A stretch of 64,000 nt of DNA from Catenuloplanes niger. GTDB taxonomy: Bacteria > Actinomycetota > Actinomycetes > Mycobacteriales > Micromonosporaceae. Of this stretch, positions 23,946 through 32,498 are shown one piece after another. The notes beneath the pieces are model-generated. The model saw nothing but the letters and a program-made list of their open reading frames with translations, was not told where the DNA came from and did no database searches. The position numbers and the translations under genes are program-made. Every line of letters begins with the position of its first letter. Within the stretch, counting starts at the first letter, position 1. The stretch covers positions 186,001-250,000 of the forward strand of contig NZ_JAVDYC010000001.1 in the NCBI RefSeq assembly GCF_031458255.1, written 5' to 3'.

Positions 23946-24410
23946 ATGTACTCGACGCGGATTTCCGGGCACGTCGACGCGGCACCGGCGGTGGTCTACC
24001 GGGCACTGACGGACGCGGACGCGATCGCGGCGTGGCGGGTGCCGGTGGGCATGCGCGGGCAGGTGCACGAGTTCGAGGCGCGCGAGGGCGGCCGGTTCCG
24101 GGTGTCGCTCACCTACGAGGTGCCCGGTGGGACCGGCAAGTCCACCGCGCGGACCGACACGTACCACGGGCGTTTTCTGCGGCTCGTCCCGGACGAGCAG
24201 GTCGTCGAGACCATGGAGTTCGAGACCTCGGACCCGGCGATGCGGGGCGTGATGACGATGACCACCACGCTGACCGCGACCGCCGGCGGCACCGAGGTGA
24301 CGATCCTGCACGAGGGCATCCCGGACGCCGTCTCGCCGGAGGACAACGAGACCGGCACCCGGATGGCCCTCGACAACCTCGCCCGGTACGTAACCGGCCC
24401 CACGACCTGA
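23946..24410 (+). CDS. SRPBCC/AHSA1-domain protein
   Basis: This 154-residue small soluble protein has the START-like fold of the Aha1 C-terminal group. It starts with STRISGHVDAAPAVVYRAL and DADAIAAWRVPVGM, continues with GGRFRVSLTYEVPGG and YHGRFLRLVPDEQVVETMEF, and ends with TEVTILHEGIPD and a long C-terminal helix. The family binds hydrophobic ligands; its role in bacteria is mostly unknown and it often accompanies ArsR regulators. No regulator is adjacent. ATG at 23946 was chosen since it places the fold at the N-terminus; an upstream in-frame start at 23904 adds 14 unconserved residues. Confidence 0.85.
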   Translation: MYSTRISGHVDAAPAVVYRALTDADAIAAWRVPVGMRGQVHEFEAREGGRFRVSLTYEVPGGTGKSTARTDTYHGRFLRLVPDEQVVETMEFETSDPAMRGVMTMTTTLTATAGGTEVTILHEGIPDAVSPEDNETGTRMALDNLARYVTGPTT

Positions 24411-24486
24411 CCGGCGCCGGTCCCGCGGCCGATCCGGACCGGCACTCCGGCCGTTGTACGAACGCCGCCGGTCACGGGGACCGGGC

Positions 24487-26289
24487 TCAGGCTGCCGCCT
24501 GCCGCTTGTCCCGGGTGCTGCCGAGCTTGGAACCCAGCGATCGCTTGATGGCCAGGTCGACGTGATAGCGCTGCATGACGGCCGCGGTCAACGACTCCGG
24601 GGACCAGCAGCGGGCCAGCTCGTCCGGCGTCCACTCCGGGCTGTCACACAGTGACAGGACACCCAGAATCGTCTCTACCAGCGCTTGCTCGAACCATTCT
24701 TGTACCACCTCGGTGATCTGGCTCCGAGCGCCTGGCGTGTCCGCGTACTCAGCGCACCACCGCTCGATCATGTCAGTGAAACCGCGGAAGTCACTGTTGA
24801 TCTGGAGCAGGTTCTGCTCCTGCAGGTACTGGGCAGCCCTGTCCTCGAGCAGACCCGATTCTCGGGTGCCCTCCTGCCTACCGATCCAGATAACCTCCGG
24901 ATCAGCGTCGCCTCCGACCTGGTCGGCGGGGGTACCGTCCTCGTCGACCAGGAACAAGGCGTAAACGTCGCCACCTCGGCTGCCACGGCCACCGCTACCG
25001 CCGCCGCGGCCTCTGCCGGCATTCGAGGTTCCGCTCTGTTCCCGGGCGCCACCCGGCGTGACATTGTCCGTGGAGACGTTCGCCGCCCCGTTCAGGTGGG
25101 GGCGATATCGGGAGAGACGAAACAGGTCACGGATCTCCCTCAGCCGTTCCTTGATGCTCTTCTGGTGATTGGAGCTGCCTGAACCGGCCGATACCGCCTC
25201 CATCAACTCCCGGATCTCCACCGGCAGCCCGGCCCGGAAGTCGGCCATCCAGTCGGACCAAGGCAGCGGCTCGTTGTTGAGCAGCAGCTGGGTCCGGGCG
25301 GTATTGGAGGTGATCCGGCCGGTGTCACTGTGATGCGGCTCGACATAGATCACCACACGATTGGTGCCGAAGATGACGCCGAAGTGCTGCAGCCGGGCGG
25401 TACCCGCGCGCCCGGTGACCATCTCGTAGAGCTCGTCCCGGTAGAGGGCGGCAACGTGGCCGCTGGAGGCATTGCTTCCCGAGTTGGAGTTGAGCGCCTT
25501 CTCATCGCGCAGAATCCACCAGTGAGCGGTCGCGGTCGTCAGATCCACGGCGCCACTGGACTCGGCATGTCGGTTCAGATAATGCTCCTGACCGTGGATG
25601 ACCCGCAGCACATTGCTCTTGGTGTCCTCGCGGGGGCGCTCCCACCCTTCGCGGGCCTTGACCGTGATGCCGGCCGGGAAGCGAAAGTACCGAGTATTGA
25701 GGTAGTAGGAGATCCATCGGGACGCGGACTTCACGTTCTCGGGCGCGGCCATCGTGTTCTCGTCGGCATGGTTACCCAACAGGGTGACCTGTGTGCCTCG
25801 GGTCTTGATCAGAGAGGGCTTGACCTGATCGCTGACCTTGCTCCAGTACCTGTTCTTACCGTTGACGACGGCCGAGGCGAGGCCATAGTTGTTCGTGTCC
25901 GGATCACGCCACAACCGGATCCGCTCGCCGACGCCGTTTTGCCAGGAAACGTAGATCAGACCCTCGTGATTGCGGGTCGCGGCGGCGATCTTCGCGCCGA
26001 CGCCGAAGTTGCCGTCGTGGGCCTGCTGGTGTACGGAGGACGACAGAGCATTGATGTAGCGGGCCATCTCCTGCCCGGTCATCCCGATGCCGTTGTCGGT
26101 GATACACAGCTTATAGATGCCCTGGATGGAGTGAGTCAGCCAGTCGACGTCCCAAACGATCTCTCCGATGCCTTCCGGGGTGGCTTTCACGGCCTCGATG
26201 GAGTTTTGGGTCAATTCACGCAGGAACTGCAGCGGTGCGCAGTCCTGGCCGAGTCGATCGACCATGAATCCGGTGTTTTCGACGGTCAT
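24487..26289 (-). CDS. Stand-alone GHKL (Hsp90/MutL-type) ATPase of unknown role
   Basis: This ~600-residue protein has an N-terminal Bergerat ATP-binding fold: the N-box RELTQNSIEA (E25, N29), the G1 box ITDNGIGM (D65) and the G2 loop GNFGVGAKIAAATRN (from residue 93). The order resembles Hsp90/MutL/MORC ATPases rather than histidine kinases, and no kinase dimerisation domain is present. A long beta-rich middle follows, then a Gly/Arg linker (GRGRGGGSGGRGSRGG) and a C-terminal domain with IERWCAEYADTPG and WTPDELARCW. ATG at 26289 is chosen; GTG at 26322 or 26331 is possible. It is a single gene in lower-GC accessory DNA. Stand-alone GHKL ATPases include phage-defence proteins, but no such function can be claimed here. 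Confidence 0.75.
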   Translation of the reverse strand: MTVENTGFMVDRLGQDCAPLQFLRELTQNSIEAVKATPEGIGEIVWDVDWLTHSIQGIYKLCITDNGIGMTGQEMARYINALSSSVHQQAHDGNFGVGAKIAAATRNHEGLIYVSWQNGVGERIRLWRDPDTNNYGLASAVVNGKNRYWSKVSDQVKPSLIKTRGTQVTLLGNHADENTMAAPENVKSASRWISYYLNTRYFRFPAGITVKAREGWERPREDTKSNVLRVIHGQEHYLNRHAESSGAVDLTTATAHWWILRDEKALNSNSGSNASSGHVAALYRDELYEMVTGRAGTARLQHFGVIFGTNRVVIYVEPHHSDTGRITSNTARTQLLLNNEPLPWSDWMADFRAGLPVEIRELMEAVSAGSGSSNHQKSIKERLREIRDLFRLSRYRPHLNGAANVSTDNVTPGGAREQSGTSNAGRGRGGGSGGRGSRGGDVYALFLVDEDGTPADQVGGDADPEVIWIGRQEGTRESGLLEDRAAQYLQEQNLLQINSDFRGFTDMIERWCAEYADTPGARSQITEVVQEWFEQALVETILGVLSLCDSPEWTPDELARCWSPESLTAAVMQRYHVDLAIKRSLGSKLGSTRDKRQAAA

Positions 26290-27461
26290 GTCGAGGGTCT
26301 TACCGACACCCCTGTCGGACACAGAAACCACTGTTTCCGTCCTTTCGACGGCGGACGGGAAGGGGAGGCGACCCGTCCATAAAGAATTTTCGACGAGGAA
26401 GGAACGTGTACGCTGCGACCCCGTCGTCCGCCTAATCCGGCGGAGCATCCCATGATAGCTTCGACGAATGCCCCCCTCAACACTTCGAAACCGATCGTGT
26501 ACGGACGACCCACGGACGAGTGATGATTAACCCCAACGAGGGTCACTCGGACAGGTCTTTCATAAGGATCACGACCCGTTCCACGGATTCCGACATGACG
26601 CCACCGATGGTGACGGCGCACCGGCACCGCCGATGATCATCGAGCCGCCCTTTCAGAGGGTCGAAACCGTAGTCGATTCAGCAGCACCGGCTCGGCAATG
26701 GCCACGACGTGCGATTTTCCGCGGGCGCCGCACGGGTCCGACGGGATGCGGTCATGGGCGACCGACCAGGAGCGCTCGGGCGTCCCGCGCAGCGTCGGGT
26801 CACCCACCTTGGTCCCGGCCGCGGTGACCACTGCCACCGCAGTCACCGAGCGGGACCTCAACGCCGGCGGCCGCGCCGATCGGCGCGGCCGAGCCGCCCG
26901 ATGACGGTCCCAGGATTACCCGGCCCCGTTTGCTGCCGGTTAGCGGCGGCGCGCCACCACCCTGATCACCGACCGGGAGCGAACCGATCGGCAGCCGTTC
27001 CGAACCGACGTCCAAGTCGGCCACCACGGCCAGGCGACTGATGTCACCCAGCTGGCGACGCGGCGATACAGCTTCCCGCGAATGTCGCCAACCCACAAAA
27101 AGCAGCCTGCGAACCGACACTCCATAGGACCTGAGACATTTCGTAACAGCACGATTATCCAACGCCATCACGCCTCGATTTCACACCATAATATAGATCG
27201 GAGAAATGCACTGATCATGTCCCCCACAAGGCGCCACCACGTCGCACGATCCAGTTGATCACGCGCTGATCAGGCTTAACTCGCGCCAGGCGGCAAGCTC
27301 TTGCACTCCGCGTAACACTGTGGCAATATAGCCAACTCTGAATGTCAATCGTGCAGGAGTCGGGCCGTCGCGTCGCATGTGAGCGCTAACACCGGATGTG
27401 GGTGCGGCGGTGAATAAGGCTGTCCAACAATTGCGATAATGTCCCCGCATCGGAGCGTCCC
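26290..27461. other. Long stretch without a supported gene
   Basis: About 1.17 kb separates the GHKL ATPase from the divergent GH127-type gene. Frames of 60-120 codons exist on both strands, but none shows recognisable motifs, good ribosome sites or consistent codon bias. The stretch from about 27110 to 27440 is clearly richer in A/T than the window average, as expected for promoters or foreign DNA. A perfect 22-bp palindrome at 26869-26890 is the only strong structure I see. Confidence 0.55.
26869..26890. repeat. Perfect 22-bp palindrome
   Basis: GGCCGCGCCGA is followed at once by its exact reverse complement, with no loop. It is not next to a gene end, so a terminator is unlikely. It may be a protein-binding site or a relic of an inserted element. 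Confidence 0.6.
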
Positions 27462-29780
27462 ATGACATCCGCACCACTGCGTCGCCGCCATGTCCTGCAG
27501 CTGGCCGGTGCCGGCACGATCGCCTCGGCCACCGCGGGCCTGGCCGGGGCCGCGCCCGCGTCCGCCGCCGAGATTCCGCCGGTCCGGCCGGACCTCGGGG
27601 TGGGCGCGTACCCGTTCCCGCTCGGCCAGGTCCGGCTGACCGCCGGCCGGTTCCTGGACAACCAGAACCGGACGCTGAACTACCTGCGCGCGGTCAACAC
27701 CGATCGGCTGCTCTACGTCTTCCGCGCCAACCACCGGCTCTCCACCGGCGGCGCGGCGGCGAACGGCGGCTGGGACGCGCCCACCTTCCCGTTCCGGTCG
27801 CACATGCAGGGTCACTTCCTCACGGCCTGGGCGCAGGCGTGGGCGGTGCTCGGCGACACCACCTGCCGGGACAAGGCGAACCATCTGGTCGCCGAGCTGG
27901 CGAAGTGTCAGGCGAACAACGCGGCGGCCGGGTTCACCGCCGGCTACCTGTCCGGGTTCCCGGAGTCGGACATCACGGCGGTCGAGAACCGTACGCTGAC
28001 CAACGGCAACGTCCCGTACTACTGCATCCACAAGACGATGGCCGGCCTGCTGGACGTGTGGCGCTACATCGGCACCGACCAGGCCCGTACCGTGCTGCTC
28101 GCGCTCGCCGCCTGGGTCGACACCCGCACCGCGCGGCTGAGCGCCGGTCAGATGCAGGCCATGCTCGGCACCGAGTTCGGTGGGATGAACGCGGTGCTGG
28201 CCGACCTGTACCAGCAGACCGGCGACCAGCGCTGGCTCACGGTCGCGCAGCGCTTCGACCACCAGGCCGTGTTCAACCCGCTCGCGGCCGGGCAGGACCA
28301 GCTCAACGGGTTGCACGCGAACACGCAGGTGCCGAAGTGGATCGGCGCGGCGCGCGAGTTCAAGGCCACCGGGGCCACCCGGTACCGCGACATCGCCGCC
28401 AACGCCTGGAACATCACGGTCGGCGCGCACACGTACGTGATCGGTGGCAACAGCCAGGCCGAGCACTTCCGGCCGCCGAACGCGATCGCGGGTTACCTGA
28501 CGAACGACACCTGCGAGCAGTGCAACACGTACAACATGCTGGATCTGACGCGTGAGCTGTGGCTGCTCGACCCGAACCGGGCCGCGTACTTCGACTACTA
28601 CGAGTCCGCGCTGCTCAACCACCTGATCGGGGCGCAGAACCCGGCCAGCGCCAACGGGCACGTCACCTACTTCACGCCGTTGCGCCCCGGTGGGCGGCGC
28701 GGTGTCGGGCCGGCCTGGGGCGGCGGGACGTGGAGCACCGACTACGACAGCTTCTGGTGCTGCCAGGGCACCGGGCTGGAGACCAACACCAAGCTGATGG
28801 ACTCGATCTACTTCTACAACGGCACCACGCTGACCGTGAACCTGTTCGTGCCGTCCGTGCTCACCTGGACCCAGCGCGGCATCACGGTCACCCAGACCAC
28901 CACGTACCCGGTCAGCGACACCAGCACACTGACGCTGTCCGGCACGATGAGCGGCTCCTGGAGCCTGCGCGTGCGGATCCCGGCGTGGACGTCCGGCGCG
29001 ACGATCGCCGTCAACGGCACCGTGCAGAACGTCGCGGTCACGCCCGGCAGCTACGCCACCGTGACCCGCACGTGGGCGGCCGGGGACACGGTCACGGTAC
29101 GCCTGCCGATGCGCGTGATCATGAAGGCGGCCAACGACAACCCGGCGGTGCAGGCCGTCACGTACGGGCCGGCCGTGCTCTGCGGCAATTACGGCAACAC
29201 CACGCTGAACGCGCTGCCCGCGCTGACCGTCGCGTCGATCACCCGGACCGGCACCGGCGGTCTCGCGTTCACCGCGACCGCGAACGGGCAGCCGGTCACC
29301 CTCGGGCCGTTCCACGACGCGCACGGCTTCAACTACACCGTCTACTGGAACACCGCGGCCACGACCACGTACAAGCTGGTCAACGCCGTTTCCGGGCTGG
29401 TCCTCGGCGTCCGGGACATGTCCACGGCCGACGGTGGGCTCGCGGTCGTCTGGGGTGACACCGGCACCGCCGACCACCGGTGGGAACGCGTCGCCGACGG
29501 CACCCACGTCCGGTTCCGCAACGTCAACAGCGGCAAGGTGCTCGGCGTGGAGAACATGTCCACCGCGGACGACGCCCCCGTGCTCCAGTGGTCCGACACC
29601 GGCACCGCCGATCACCGCTGGACCCTGATCGACAACGGCGACGGCACGGTACGCATCCGCAACGCGCACAGCGGCAAACTGCTCGGCGTCCTCGGCGGTT
29701 CCTCGACCTGGGGCACGCAGGCGGTCCAGCGTCCCGACAACGGCAGCGCGGACAACCGCTGGCGGCTGGTCGCCGGGTGA
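27462..29780 (+). CDS. Secreted GH127/DUF1680 beta-L-arabinofuranosidase-like enzyme with ricin-type lectin tail
   Basis: This 772-residue exported enzyme starts with a Tat-like signal, PLRRRHVLQLAGAG, ending near APASAA. Residues ~45-620 form the DUF1680 (alpha/alpha)6 barrel and beta domains. The zinc-cysteine site of GH127/GH146 enzymes is complete: E352 and C354 in TCEQCNTYNM, and C433-C434 in WCCQGTG. These enzymes cleave beta-L-arabinofuranosides with cysteine as nucleophile. From about residue 635 three ricin-B repeats follow (SGLVLGVRDMSTADGG, SGKVLGVENMSTADDA, SGKLLGVLGGSSTWG), each with an HRW or NRW end, for binding plant polysaccharide. It ends at a long hairpin terminator. Substrate specificity is inferred from the family. 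Confidence 0.9.
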   Translation: MTSAPLRRRHVLQLAGAGTIASATAGLAGAAPASAAEIPPVRPDLGVGAYPFPLGQVRLTAGRFLDNQNRTLNYLRAVNTDRLLYVFRANHRLSTGGAAANGGWDAPTFPFRSHMQGHFLTAWAQAWAVLGDTTCRDKANHLVAELAKCQANNAAAGFTAGYLSGFPESDITAVENRTLTNGNVPYYCIHKTMAGLLDVWRYIGTDQARTVLLALAAWVDTRTARLSAGQMQAMLGTEFGGMNAVLADLYQQTGDQRWLTVAQRFDHQAVFNPLAAGQDQLNGLHANTQVPKWIGAAREFKATGATRYRDIAANAWNITVGAHTYVIGGNSQAEHFRPPNAIAGYLTNDTCEQCNTYNMLDLTRELWLLDPNRAAYFDYYESALLNHLIGAQNPASANGHVTYFTPLRPGGRRGVGPAWGGGTWSTDYDSFWCCQGTGLETNTKLMDSIYFYNGTTLTVNLFVPSVLTWTQRGITVTQTTTYPVSDTSTLTLSGTMSGSWSLRVRIPAWTSGATIAVNGTVQNVAVTPGSYATVTRTWAAGDTVTVRLPMRVIMKAANDNPAVQAVTYGPAVLCGNYGNTTLNALPALTVASITRTGTGGLAFTATANGQPVTLGPFHDAHGFNYTVYWNTAATTTYKLVNAVSGLVLGVRDMSTADGGLAVVWGDTGTADHRWERVADGTHVRFRNVNSGKVLGVENMSTADDAPVLQWSDTGTADHRWTLIDNGDGTVRIRNAHSGKLLGVLGGSSTWGTQAVQRPDNGSADNRWRLVAG

Positions 29781-29784
29781 CCGC

Positions 29785-29824
29785 GAGGTGCCGGTGTCCT
29801 GGCGCGCCAGGACACCGGCACCTC
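29785..29824. terminator. Bidirectional terminator between convergent genes
   Basis: A perfect 40-base inverted repeat begins GAGGTGCCGGTGTCCTGGCG and is followed directly by its complement. It lies between the stops of the GH127-type gene and the DUF1990 gene, 4 and 7 bases from them. It has no T-run, so it is a hairpin that can act for both directions. Confidence 0.8.
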
Positions 29825-29831
29825 CCCGGGT

Positions 29832-30368
29832 CTACGCGCGGGCGAGACGGCGGACGGCGGCGACGTAACGGTCCGTCGCGTACCGCTGGGCCAGGCGGTT
29901 GACCGGGCCGGCGGCCCTCGTCAACAGCGTCCCGGGACGGCTGAACGCGCGGATCCGGAGCCGCACGTCGCCGGTCTCGGTCAGCACGACGACGAACGCC
30001 TCCTCGCCGCTCTCCGGGTGACCGGGCAGCGTGCCGTAGCCGAACCCACGACGGCCGGCCTCGTCGACGGTGTAGACGACCCGGCACGGGATCAGGACGC
30101 CCGCCGGGCCCCAGCCCACCCGCAGCACGACGACGACCCCGGGCGCGGCCGGGCCGTCCGAGTGGACCACGGTCAGTCCGGCGGCCTCGTGCATGCGCCA
30201 GGTCAGCACCGAGGTGGCCGCCCGCGCGAAGGCGGCCGGGCCGCTGCCCACGCTGACGTCCCGGGACACCAGGTGGTAGCCGCCGGGCATCGGCTCGTCC
30301 CGGGTGGCACCGGCCTCCCGGTACGTCAGCGGGGCCGTCGCCAGCCGGGGAATCATCGCGCGCCGCAT
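29832..30368 (-). CDS. DUF1990 family protein
   Basis: This 178-residue protein has the DUF1990 layout: TAPLTYREAGATRDEPMPGG at the start, then VGSGPAAFARAATSVLTWRM with HEAAGL, VVVVLRVGWGPAGVLIPCRV and GFGYGTLPGHPESGEEAFVV. The family has a START-like or lipocalin-like fold and unknown function; plant relatives are also uncharacterised. ATG at 30368 fits the conserved start of the family. It ends 7 bases from a shared terminator hairpin with the GH127-type gene. No functional link with neighbours is apparent. Confidence 0.85.
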   Translation of the reverse strand: MRRAMIPRLATAPLTYREAGATRDEPMPGGYHLVSRDVSVGSGPAAFARAATSVLTWRMHEAAGLTVVHSDGPAAPGVVVVLRVGWGPAGVLIPCRVVYTVDEAGRRGFGYGTLPGHPESGEEAFVVVLTETGDVRLRIRAFSRPGTLLTRAAGPVNRLAQRYATDRYVAAVRRLARA

Positions 30369-30442
30369 AGGGCACGGTAACCCAGCCGGGCGGGCCCGTC
30401 CGGGGCGCGGACCCGTACCGGCGGCGGGTGTTGAGCCTTGGG

Positions 30443-31390
30443 TCAGGCTTCGTTGCCGGCGCGCAGCCAGGCGATGTAGTCGGCGGCCGCGCGGGTGGTG
30501 TCGTACTCCGGCGTGAAGCCGGTGTCGTCGCGCAGGCGGGTGATGTCGAGCCAGGCCCGGGGCGCGGCGACCGCGGCGCTCGGCAGGTCGACCGCCGCGT
30601 CCGGCACGGCGTCCCGGATGGCCGCGATGACCTCGGCGTTGGACGTGGCCCGCCCGGAGGCGACGTTGTAGGTGGCGTGGCGTAGCTCGTCCGCGAGTTG
30701 GAGCAGCGCGATCGCGCGCCCGGTGTCCTTGACGTAGCAGAGGTCGAGCGCGTCCTCCGCGTGCGGCGCGGCCATCAGGCCGGAGAAGTCCGGCGCGACA
30801 CCCCGAGCGGCCGCGTGCACCAGCGCGGGCGCGGCGAAGAACGGGTCGCTGTGCCCGCGCGGCCCCCACGTGCCGGAGATGCGGTAGTTGACGACCTCGA
30901 CGCCGGTGGCGGCCCCGAGGTAGCCGCCGAGCAGCTCACCGATCTTCTTGAACGTCGGGATCGGGTGCGCGGCGCCCAGCGACAGCAGCATGTCCTCGGT
31001 CAGCGCACCCTCGGTCAGGCCGCTCGACACGTAGACGCCGATGGTGCTGGCGACGCCGACGCGCCGCACGCCCCACTCCTGCGCGACCTGCATGATGTTG
31101 AAGAGGCCGCCGAGCGCCCGGCGCGCGTCCTCGACCGGCTCGTCCGCGCTCGGCGGCCACGGCATCGAGCCGGCGAGGTGCACGATGCCGGTGATCCGGT
31201 GCCGTTCGCCGACGGCGCGCAGCGACGCCAGATCCCGGATGTCGGCCTGCTCCACCGTGACCGTGCCGCCGTTGAACGCGGGCGCGGCGGTCCGGCGCTG
31301 CACCAGCACGCACTCCTCTCCCAGGTCGAGCAGCGCCTGCACGGTGTGCGACCCGATGAAACCCAGCCCTCCGGTGACCAGAACAGTCAT
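30443..31390 (-). CDS. NAD-dependent epimerase/dehydratase (extended SDR)
   Basis: This 315-residue extended short-chain dehydrogenase has the Rossmann motif VLVTGGLGFIGSHTVQAL at the very start, an acidic ADID-like DIRDL, GIVHLAGSMPWPP and VGVASTIGVYVS. The usual YxxxK is not visible; the sequence around HPIPTFKKIGELLGGYLG aligns with it but has Phe for Tyr, so catalysis may be altered. The C-terminal half carries the substrate domain (YRISGTWGPRGHSDPFF). ATG at 31390 was chosen because it starts the motif. Two tandem palindromes lie just upstream and probably bind a TetR-type regulator, none of which is adjacent. Confidence 0.85.
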   Translation of the reverse strand: MTVLVTGGLGFIGSHTVQALLDLGEECVLVQRRTAAPAFNGGTVTVEQADIRDLASLRAVGERHRITGIVHLAGSMPWPPSADEPVEDARRALGGLFNIMQVAQEWGVRRVGVASTIGVYVSSGLTEGALTEDMLLSLGAAHPIPTFKKIGELLGGYLGAATGVEVVNYRISGTWGPRGHSDPFFAAPALVHAAARGVAPDFSGLMAAPHAEDALDLCYVKDTGRAIALLQLADELRHATYNVASGRATSNAEVIAAIRDAVPDAAVDLPSAAVAAPRAWLDITRLRDDTGFTPEYDTTRAAADYIAWLRAGNEA

Positions 31391-31414
31391 GACGCGACGC
31401 CTCCCGCAAGAAGT

Positions 31415-31450
31415 GGAACCTTGTTCCGTAACCATACGGAACAAGGTTCC
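31415..31450. promoter_or_regulatory. Double palindromic operator upstream of the epimerase gene
   Basis: Two sites of the form GGAAC-N3-GTTCC (31415-31427 and 31438-31450) lie 23 bases centre to centre. Together they make a 15-base-arm perfect inverted repeat around AACCAT. This is a classic TetR-type operator arrangement, 25 bases upstream of the epimerase start. The cognate regulator gene is not in the neighbourhood. Confidence 0.8.
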
Positions 31451-31531
31451 GCTTCGTCAACCGGCCGGCCGGCGGCTCCTCCGCCGGCGGGCCGCGGCGA
31501 CGCACACGGCCACGACGGATACGGTGAGCGG

Positions 31532-31999
31532 ATGGGCGTCGACCCGGATCCCTGGTGGCGGGCGCGCTTCACGTCCGTCCGGACCGACACGGCCGCGTAC
31601 GACGCGGCCGGCGTCGCGCGGGCACGAGCGGAACTCGGCAGCGGGCTGGGGTTCACCGAGCCGTTCGTCCTGCCACCACTGCTCACCGAGATGCTGAGCG
31701 CCGGAGTGATCTGGTGCTCGCGCACCGCGGCTGACCGGCACACCGAGTTCGGCTGGTGCGGCCACGAGATGGCCGACATCGCCCGCGGCTACGAGATCGC
31801 CGACTACATGCCGGCCGCGGTACCGCTCGCGTTCGACGGCGGCGGTGGCCTCTACCTGCTGGACGCGCGCGCCGGCCACAACGACGGACGGCAGCCGGTC
31901 GTGTGGTCGCACGCCGGCAGCCTCGGATGGGACCCCGATGACCACCGGCCGGTCGCGCCGGACTTCGAGACACTCGTCCGGGACGAGAGCCTGACATGA
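31532..31999 (+). CDS. SMI1/KNR4-like (SUKH) protein, tentative
   Basis: This ~155-residue soluble protein has patterns of the SUKH superfamily: FTEPFVLPPLLTEMLSAGVI early, then EIADYMPAAVPLAFDGGGGL with YLLDARAG, and VVWSHAGSLGWDPDDHRPVA and DFETLVRD at the end. SUKH proteins often act as immunity proteins for polymorphic toxins, but many are orphan and of unknown role. No toxin gene is adjacent. ATG at 31532 has GGTGAG about seven bases upstream. A short overlapping frame follows its stop (ATGA at 31996), but I do not support it as a gene. Confidence 0.65.
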   Translation: MGVDPDPWWRARFTSVRTDTAAYDAAGVARARAELGSGLGFTEPFVLPPLLTEMLSAGVIWCSRTAADRHTEFGWCGHEMADIARGYEIADYMPAAVPLAFDGGGGLYLLDARAGHNDGRQPVVWSHAGSLGWDPDDHRPVAPDFETLVRDESLT

Positions 32000-32135
32000 C
32001 GGAGCACGGCGCGCTCCGGGTCCCGGGAGTCGCGTCGATCCGGGCCGGCCGGCCGCCGGCGGAACCGGTCCTCGACGACTACGTGCGCTTCCGCTACCCG
32101 CCCGACGGCTGGAGCCCGCGCACCCGCGACCACGG

Positions 32136-32498
32136 TCAGGCGTCGCCGAGCGAACTGAACTGGATGCCCGCGAGCCGCCAGCCGCCGGGCAGTTCCACCC
32201 AGGTCTGGCCGACGCGGACGGTCAACGCCATCTCCTGCCCGCGCCAGATCGAGCGACTGCGCTGGACGCACCGCACGATCGCCGCGTGACCGTAGAAGCT
32301 GACCTCCACGTCGCCGCTCTCCAGGCTCGTGTACGCGAACTCGGCGAACTTGCCGAGCCACTGCGCCTTGTCGAGCACGAAGCCCTGCTCCCCGATCGAC
32401 CGGAAGTCATCGGCCAACATCCCGTCCAGCGACTCCGCGTCACCACGCAACTCGGCCTCATCGAAAGCACGCTGCAGGTCGTACACGTCGACGGTCAT
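32136..32498 (-). CDS. SnoaL/DUF4440-like (NTF2 fold) protein
   Basis: This 120-residue cone-shaped NTF2-fold protein starts with a helix (VYDLQRAFDEAELRGDAESL), then MLADDFRSIGEQGFVLDKAQ, WLGKFAEFAYTSLESGDVEV, AAIVRCVQRSRSIW, and ends with a strand, GWRLAGIQFSSL. The arrangement matches DUF4440 ketosteroid-isomerase-like proteins. They bind or isomerise small molecules, or serve as scaffolds; no catalytic residues can be assigned. ATG at 32498 precedes the first helix. It stands alone. Confidence 0.8.
   Translation of the reverse strand: MTVDVYDLQRAFDEAELRGDAESLDGMLADDFRSIGEQGFVLDKAQWLGKFAEFAYTSLESGDVEVSFYGHAAIVRCVQRSRSIWRGQEMALTVRVGQTWVELPGGWRLAGIQFSSLGDA

Noticed and set aside
24487-26289. 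GHKL protein as a sensor histidine kinase
   Set aside because: No H-box or dimerisation helix precedes the ATP site, no TM segment is present, and no response regulator is nearby.
26800-27171. 123-codon reverse frame in the gene-free region
   Set aside because: Skewed composition, no motif, no ribosome site.
31532-31999. SMI1-like protein as immunity gene of a polymorphic toxin
   Set aside because: No toxin or secretion-linked gene is adjacent, so only the family resemblance is reported.
31996-32289. 97-codon forward frame starting inside the SMI1-like stop (ATGA)
   Set aside because: The overlap is suggestive, but its second half is antisense to the DUF4440-like gene and no family pattern is visible, so I do not call it.
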